Shown one piece after another: positions 63,953 to 64,000 of a DNA stretch of 64,000 nt. The notes under the pieces were generated by a model that saw only the letters and a list, made by a program, of their open reading frames with translations, was not told the origin of the DNA and did no database searches. The stretch is from CAYJNO01 sp964371715. GTDB taxonomy: Bacteria > Bacillota_I > Bacilli_A > Erysipelotrichales > Erysipelotrichaceae. The stretch covers positions 13,804 to 77,803 of the forward strand of contig CAYJNO010000007.1 in NCBI GenBank assembly GCA_964371715.1, written 5' to 3'. Made by a program: the position numbers and the translations under genes. Numbering within the stretch: position 1 is the stretch's first letter; each line of letters starts with the position of its first letter.

Positions 63953-64000
63953 GTATTTGTTATATTGTTCCTGTCCCTAACAATGGGAATCATCAAATGG

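Noticed and set aside
1..64000. Mycoplasma genetic code (TGA = Trp)
   Set aside because: TGA is used as a real stop, for example at ylxM, and Trp codons are TGG.
1..64000. CRISPR arrays, tRNA or rRNA genes
   Set aside because: No repeat-spacer pattern and no tRNA- or rRNA-like segment was seen in any intergenic region.

Overview
The window is very AT-rich and uses the standard bacterial code: several genes end in TGA, and Trp is encoded by TGG. Gene content is that of a low-GC Gram-positive with a cell wall: FtsA/FtsZ, UppS, MltG, IreB, PASTA repeats, LytTR and lipoprotein signals, with Bacillus-like gene orders. Compact operons, a roughly 979-residue SMC and no visible sporulation gene suggest a Bacillota lineage near the Erysipelotrichia or Mollicutes. 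That placement is inference; no rRNA gene is in the window. Nearly all genes lie on the minus strand. The exceptions are rpmB, a PASTA-repeat protein and a LytTR/LiaF-like pair.

Layout (minus-strand operons listed in transcription order). 1-620: a partial amino acid permease behind a lysine riboswitch with promoter, terminator and antiterminator. 621-6972: smc-ftsY-ylxM-ackA-nrnA. 7030-11340: holA-sdaA-U32 peptidase. 11409-16935: ireB-ruvX-yrzB-mltG-udk-greA, as in Bacillus, followed by comEA-comEC. 17065-18697: a eukaryotic-type hexokinase divergent from rpmB. 18820-24429: aspA, two unrecognised membrane proteins, and a Crp/Fnr regulator coupled to a lone ABC binding lipoprotein. 24505-31708: tex-pyrR-MATE and ftsA-ftsZ-PHP phosphatase. 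31809-34340: the PASTA protein. 34506-38695: an apparently autoregulated RHH operon ending in a large secreted glucosaminidase. 38793-47583: rpsB-tsf, then pyrH-frr-uppS-cdsA-dxr-rseP-DUF368-galE. 47855-48938: the LytTR/LiaF-like pair with a direct-repeat operator. 48978-52553: accB-accC-accD-accA with two FabT-like boxes. 52918-59462: rbgA-rnhB-dprA-topA-trmFO-xerC. 59648-64000: one end of a mobile element, with two large serine recombinases, small element proteins and a MazF toxin.

How it fits together: most of the window is core genome for translation, envelope lipid and wall precursors, fatty acid initiation and DNA processing. Three competence genes (comEA, comEC, dprA) imply DNA uptake at least ancestrally. 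The regulatory DNA is unusually readable: the lysine riboswitch, the RHH operators, the LytTR repeats and the FabT-like boxes each sit on a recognisable promoter. I found no CRISPR array, tRNA, rRNA or clear defence system. The least explained parts are the RHH-controlled secreted glucosaminidase operon, the kinase-less PASTA protein, two orphan membrane proteins and the element beginning at about 59.6 kb.
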